This document shows, one piece after another, positions 61,486-64,000 of a stretch of DNA of 64,000 nt (position 1 is the first letter of the stretch; each line of letters begins with the position of its first letter). A model generated the notes under the pieces. It saw only the letters and a program-made list of their open reading frames with translations. It had not been told where the DNA came from and searched no databases. Source of the stretch: CAYWQB01 sp964460785 (lineage in GTDB: Bacteria > Chlamydiota > Chlamydiia > Chlamydiales > CAYWQB01). Location of the stretch: assembly GCA_964460785.1 (NCBI GenBank), contig CAYWQB010000003.1, forward strand, positions 124,001-188,000, written 5' to 3'. Made by a program: the position numbers and the translations under genes.

Positions 61486-62027
61486 AGAAATAGTTTCATC
61501 CATCGCTTAAACTCAGGGTCTGTTTTTTGAGAAGGAGTGGCAGAGCTCTTTTTTGCAGGCGCTTTTTTAGTCGGGGTGCCTGAAAAAATTTCTAGGTATG
61601 TATCGATTTCATTTTTTGAGGGAGAGAGTGGCTTTTCTTGCTTTGCTATGCGCCGGTAAGCTTTCTCTTCTATTTGGTCGAGAAAGCTAGAGGGAAGAAG
61701 AGTTTTTGCTCCTTTTAGCTTTGCTGCAATACAGATTTCTCTATCTGCAGAAACGATGATCCACTGCTTGATAGAGGGTTTTTCCAAAAGCTCTATAATG
61801 CAAGCATCTGCAGATTGCCCTTCTCGAGAGTAGAGCACTTCAACAGGCCCCTTTTTGGCTCTTCGCACCCACATAGAGGGCTCATTAGGCGCATCAAACA
61901 CAATTGTTAAGTGGTCTCCAGAGCGCTTGGCTAATTCTTTTAAGTAGTGAACGAGAGGATCTCTTTGTCCATACTGTTTATCACAAGCAAAGAGTAGGTT
62001 ATATCCATCAATGAGATAGTTGGCCAT
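61452..62027 (-). CDS. YacP/Rae1-like NYN-domain protein
   Basis: This 191-aa protein begins 'MANYLIDGYNLLFACDK', the NYN/PIN-like start, with further acidic residues 'IVFDAPN' and 'SADREICIAAKLKGAKTLLP', which match the metal-binding core of YacP (Rae1) ribosome-associated mRNA endonucleases. The last ~60 residues are lysine-rich. It overlaps rdgB upstream by 20 bases. Its 3' end overlaps the convergent CcoP-like gene by 34 bases. Confidence 0.82.
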   Translation of the reverse strand: MANYLIDGYNLLFACDKQYGQRDPLVHYLKELAKRSGDHLTIVFDAPNEPSMWVRRAKKGPVEVLYSREGQSADACIIELLEKPSIKQWIIVSADREICIAAKLKGAKTLLPSSFLDQIEEKAYRRIAKQEKPLSPSKNEIDTYLEIFSGTPTKKAPAKKSSATPSQKTDPEFKRWMKLFLQRLSGEDSKG

Positions 62028-62619
62028 CGAGCTCTTTTAGCTGTTTTCTAAAGGCTTGAAAGGCGTGCTGGCGGTGGGAGTATAGGTTTTTTTCTTCAAG
62101 AGGCATTTCAGCAAATCGCTTGGAGCTATTTAATGGAGAAAAGAGCTTATCATAGCCAAACTCTGCATCACCCTTTTCGTCAATATGCACGCTCCCCTCG
62201 CATCTTCCCTCTGCTATGAGCCATGTTCCCTCTTCAAGTAGGCAAGCAATGACACAGCAAAAGTAAGCAGGCGTGGATTGAAGGTTTTTATCCTGAAGGG
62301 TCAACGCCAACTTGCTGCGGTTTTCAGCATCTGTGGCTTCTTCTCCTGCATAGCGGGCTGAGTATACACCAGGTGCACCCCCTAGTATTGGGACGACCAA
62401 ACCAGAGTCGTCTGCCAGTGTAGGAAGACCAGTTTGTTTAAATAAGCTGTCTGCTTTGAGTTTAGCATTCTGCTCAAATGTCGTTCCCGTTTCCTCAGGA
62501 AACGTCACAGATAGACCTGTCTCCTGAGGAAGAATGAACTCCATAGCTTCAGAGCTCGGCAGAAGAGAGAGAAACTCTCTTTTTTTATGCGGGTTGTTCG
62601 TTGCTAGCAAAAAGCGCAT
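62008..62619 (-). CDS. rdgB: RdgB/HAM1 non-canonical purine NTP pyrophosphatase
   Basis: This 203-aa protein has the family's N-terminal 'LLATNNPHKKREFLSLL', the metal-binding 'TFEQNAKLKADSLFKQTGLPTLADDSGLVVPILGGAPGVYSARYAGE' and the C-terminal 'SHRQHAFQAFRK'. It cleaves dITP, XTP and similar nucleotides. It lies 12 bases after greA and overlaps yacP, forming an operon greA-rdgB-yacP. Confidence 0.95.
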   Translation of the reverse strand: MRFLLATNNPHKKREFLSLLPSSEAMEFILPQETGLSVTFPEETGTTFEQNAKLKADSLFKQTGLPTLADDSGLVVPILGGAPGVYSARYAGEEATDAENRSKLALTLQDKNLQSTPAYFCCVIACLLEEGTWLIAEGRCEGSVHIDEKGDAEFGYDKLFSPLNSSKRFAEMPLEEKNLYSHRQHAFQAFRKQLKELDGQLSH

Positions 62620-62631
62620 GGGGAAAGAGCC

Positions 62632-64000
62632 CTAGCGTACTTTTGTAAAAAAGCTACCAATAGATTCGATCACACACTCTTGGTCTTGAACAACCACTTG
62701 ATCACCAACCTTTTTATCCCAAAGCTCTTGAGCAATCTTTGACTGAGAAGAGATAATTTTCTCCTCTGGGTCTGTATCCCATGGGCCTAGAATAGTAAAG
62801 CTTTCTGTAGAGCCATCAGCATTTTTGAGCGTTACGTAAGAGCCAATACCAACGGTAGAGGTAGAGACATCTTCTTCTGTAATCACTCTTGCTCGGTTGA
62901 GTTGGCCAGAAAGTGTGCGCAACTCTGATTGGAGTCGAGATCGCTTCTCAAGAGCAAACTTATACTCGGAGTTTTCTCTAAGGTCTCCAAGAGCACGAGC
63001 AGCTTCAATCTCTTTTGCATTTTTAACCACTTCGACAGAGCCAATGTGCTCGATTTTTTCACGAATTTTGTCGTAAGCCTCTTGGGTCGTCCATAGAATT
63101 TCTTCTGCTTCTTCAGAAGCTTTACTGGAGGACTTTAGAGAAGGATGAACAACTTCTGCGAGAGAGTGAAGAACTTTGATGTCATGCTGTGGAAGAATGC
63201 GGCACTTAGAGACAAGAAGCATAAACTCTTTAGTGTACTCTAAGGAAGCAGATTTCAAAATCTCCCGAACAAGCTGGAAGCGCTTGTGAGAAAGAGTTTG
63301 CAGCATGCGTTTTGTAAGCTCTCTATGCTCGACAGATTCTCCAAGGGCACTCAAAAGAATCAAAAAGGACTCAAAAAATGCAGCTTTTCCCTCTTCATCA
63401 GCTTGAGGAAGAGTGTCATCATTAAGGATGCGCTGAAAGTACCAAACAAATGCATTCGGAAAGGAGGTTGGATTTGCGCGTAGTGAGCGAACTTCTGCAG
63501 AAAAGGTTGCTTTATGGTCTGAGTCAAGTAGCTCTTTAAGTAAGTAATCTCGCAGAGCATTTTGCTGAAGAACAAAGAAGAGATCGGAGAAGATTTTTCC
63601 CCAGTCTTCCCTATGTCTTTGAATAAGAATAAGCATTCTCTTTTTGAACGCAGCAATGTGAATGCTCTCTAGGAGAGAAATGATTTTTTCTTTAGGGAGC
63701 TCTTGAACAAACTCTTCGATTGGAGCTTGTAGGGAATCAGGGAAATAATCGTGTAGAAGGAGACGTGTTTGGAAGTTCTGTGCTAGTTGAAGGTCAGAGC
63801 TTGATAGAGTTTCAAGAAGCTTTTCCTTTAGAAGGTCCTTAGATTCTTCATTTTTAAGAATTTCTGGAAAATCTCTAAGGAAGCTATAAACCGTGAGTAG
63901 AAGGTTCGATGTGCTTAGCTTTTTCTTCAGAGCAGTTAAGAAGCGATCGTTATGAGAAAGGGCTTGTTCTCTAAGAGCAAACGGTTCTTTTACACTGGAA
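62632..64000 (-). CDS. greA: GreA-type elongation factor with long N-terminal extension (5' end outside window)
   Basis: The frame is open on the minus strand from 62632 to the window end; the ATG at 63636 is internal, as the reading frame continues without a stop to 64000. The last ~155 residues are GreA: a coiled-coil 'IEAARALGDLRENSEYKFALEKRSRLQSELRTL' and a C-terminal FKBP-like domain. The rest, more than 300 residues here, is helical and not part of usual GreA (158 aa). Chlamydial GreA is known to be a ~715-aa fusion of this type. GreA rescues backtracked RNA polymerase. Confidence 0.88.
   Translation of the reverse strand, partial: SSVKEPFALREQALSHNDRFLTALKKKLSTSNLLLTVYSFLRDFPEILKNEESKDLLKEKLLETLSSSDLQLAQNFQTRLLLHDYFPDSLQAPIEEFVQELPKEKIISLLESIHIAAFKKRMLILIQRHREDWGKIFSDLFFVLQQNALRDYLLKELLDSDHKATFSAEVRSLRANPTSFPNAFVWYFQRILNDDTLPQADEEGKAAFFESFLILLSALGESVEHRELTKRMLQTLSHKRFQLVREILKSASLEYTKEFMLLVSKCRILPQHDIKVLHSLAEVVHPSLKSSSKASEEAEEILWTTQEAYDKIREKIEHIGSVEVVKNAKEIEAARALGDLRENSEYKFALEKRSRLQSELRTLSGQLNRARVITEEDVSTSTVGIGSYVTLKNADGSTESFTILGPWDTDPEEKIISSQSKIAQELWDKKVGDQVVVQDQECVIESIGSFFTKVR

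Noticed and set aside
62632..63636. GreA ending at the ATG at 63636 as a complete gene
   Set aside because: The minus-strand frame has no stop between 63636 and 64000 and chlamydial GreA is much longer, so this ATG is internal.
1..64000. CRISPR arrays, insertion sequences, prophage or integrase genes
   Set aside because: No regularly spaced repeats, transposase or integrase sequences were found on reading the window.

Overview
The window looks like the chromosome of a chlamydia-related bacterium outside the classical Chlamydiaceae. The evidence is a set of gene neighbourhoods that I recognise as chlamydial: thrS - ParA - a pGP6-D-like protein; recC/recB next to an MFS transporter of the YgeD/LplT type; tyrB-like aminotransferase - mreC; sigma-66 type rpoD near rpsT; a GlmU-like hexapeptide protein next to ispA; recA close to a MORN-repeat lipoprotein and a dus gene; and a GreA with a long N-terminal extension. 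The chlamydial order is recalled from memory, not searched. Genes are packed tightly, with many ATGA/TAATG overlaps, two tRNA genes, and no insertion sequence, prophage or CRISPR array that I can see.

Layout. 1-8.2 kb: lemA (end only), htpX, an aromatic amino-acid permease, a 1031-aa secreted coiled-coil protein, mreC and a class I aminotransferase. 8.3-13.7 kb: tRNA-Ala(GGC), a DinG-type helicase, rpoD, and a membrane/coiled-coil/PAS-like protein. 13.9-16.7 kb: two unknown membrane proteins, an aldose-epimerase relative and rpsT. 16.7-27.8 kb: recCBD operon, MFS transporter, and a cysteine-free outer-membrane porin. 28-36 kb: a 969-aa unknown, thrS, parA, pGP6-D-like, purB. 36-41.6 kb: a TPR/beta-barrel (Slam-like) protein, tatA, tatC, an EamA transporter, an isolated flgB-flgC-fliE operon and ung. 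41.7-50.6 kb: a small unknown gene, tRNA-Pro(GGG), a DnaA-box cluster that I propose as the replication origin, glmU-like, ispA, recA, a GspL/GspM-like pair, yggT, a PAP2 phosphatase and dus. 50.7-61.5 kb: one long respiratory operon. 61.4-64 kb: yacP-like, rdgB, greA (cut by the window end).

The most striking locus is the respiratory operon. It encodes a GltD-like flavoprotein with a ferredoxin tail, a Tat-dependent Rieske protein, a one-piece cytochrome b, a ~1250-aa cytochrome with seven CxxCH sites, the cbb3-type oxidase subunits CcoN and an enlarged CcoO, a CcoP-like anchor without hemes, and two related small membrane proteins. Quinol oxidation, electron transfer and oxygen reduction therefore appear to be encoded as a unit. 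TatA/TatC, needed for the Rieske protein, lie 15 kb to the left.

The second notable locus is the ~125-bp cluster of GTTATCnACA boxes at 42.1-42.3 kb. Sampled sequence lines on the + strand are mostly C-rich to its left and G-rich to its right, as expected at a bidirectional origin.
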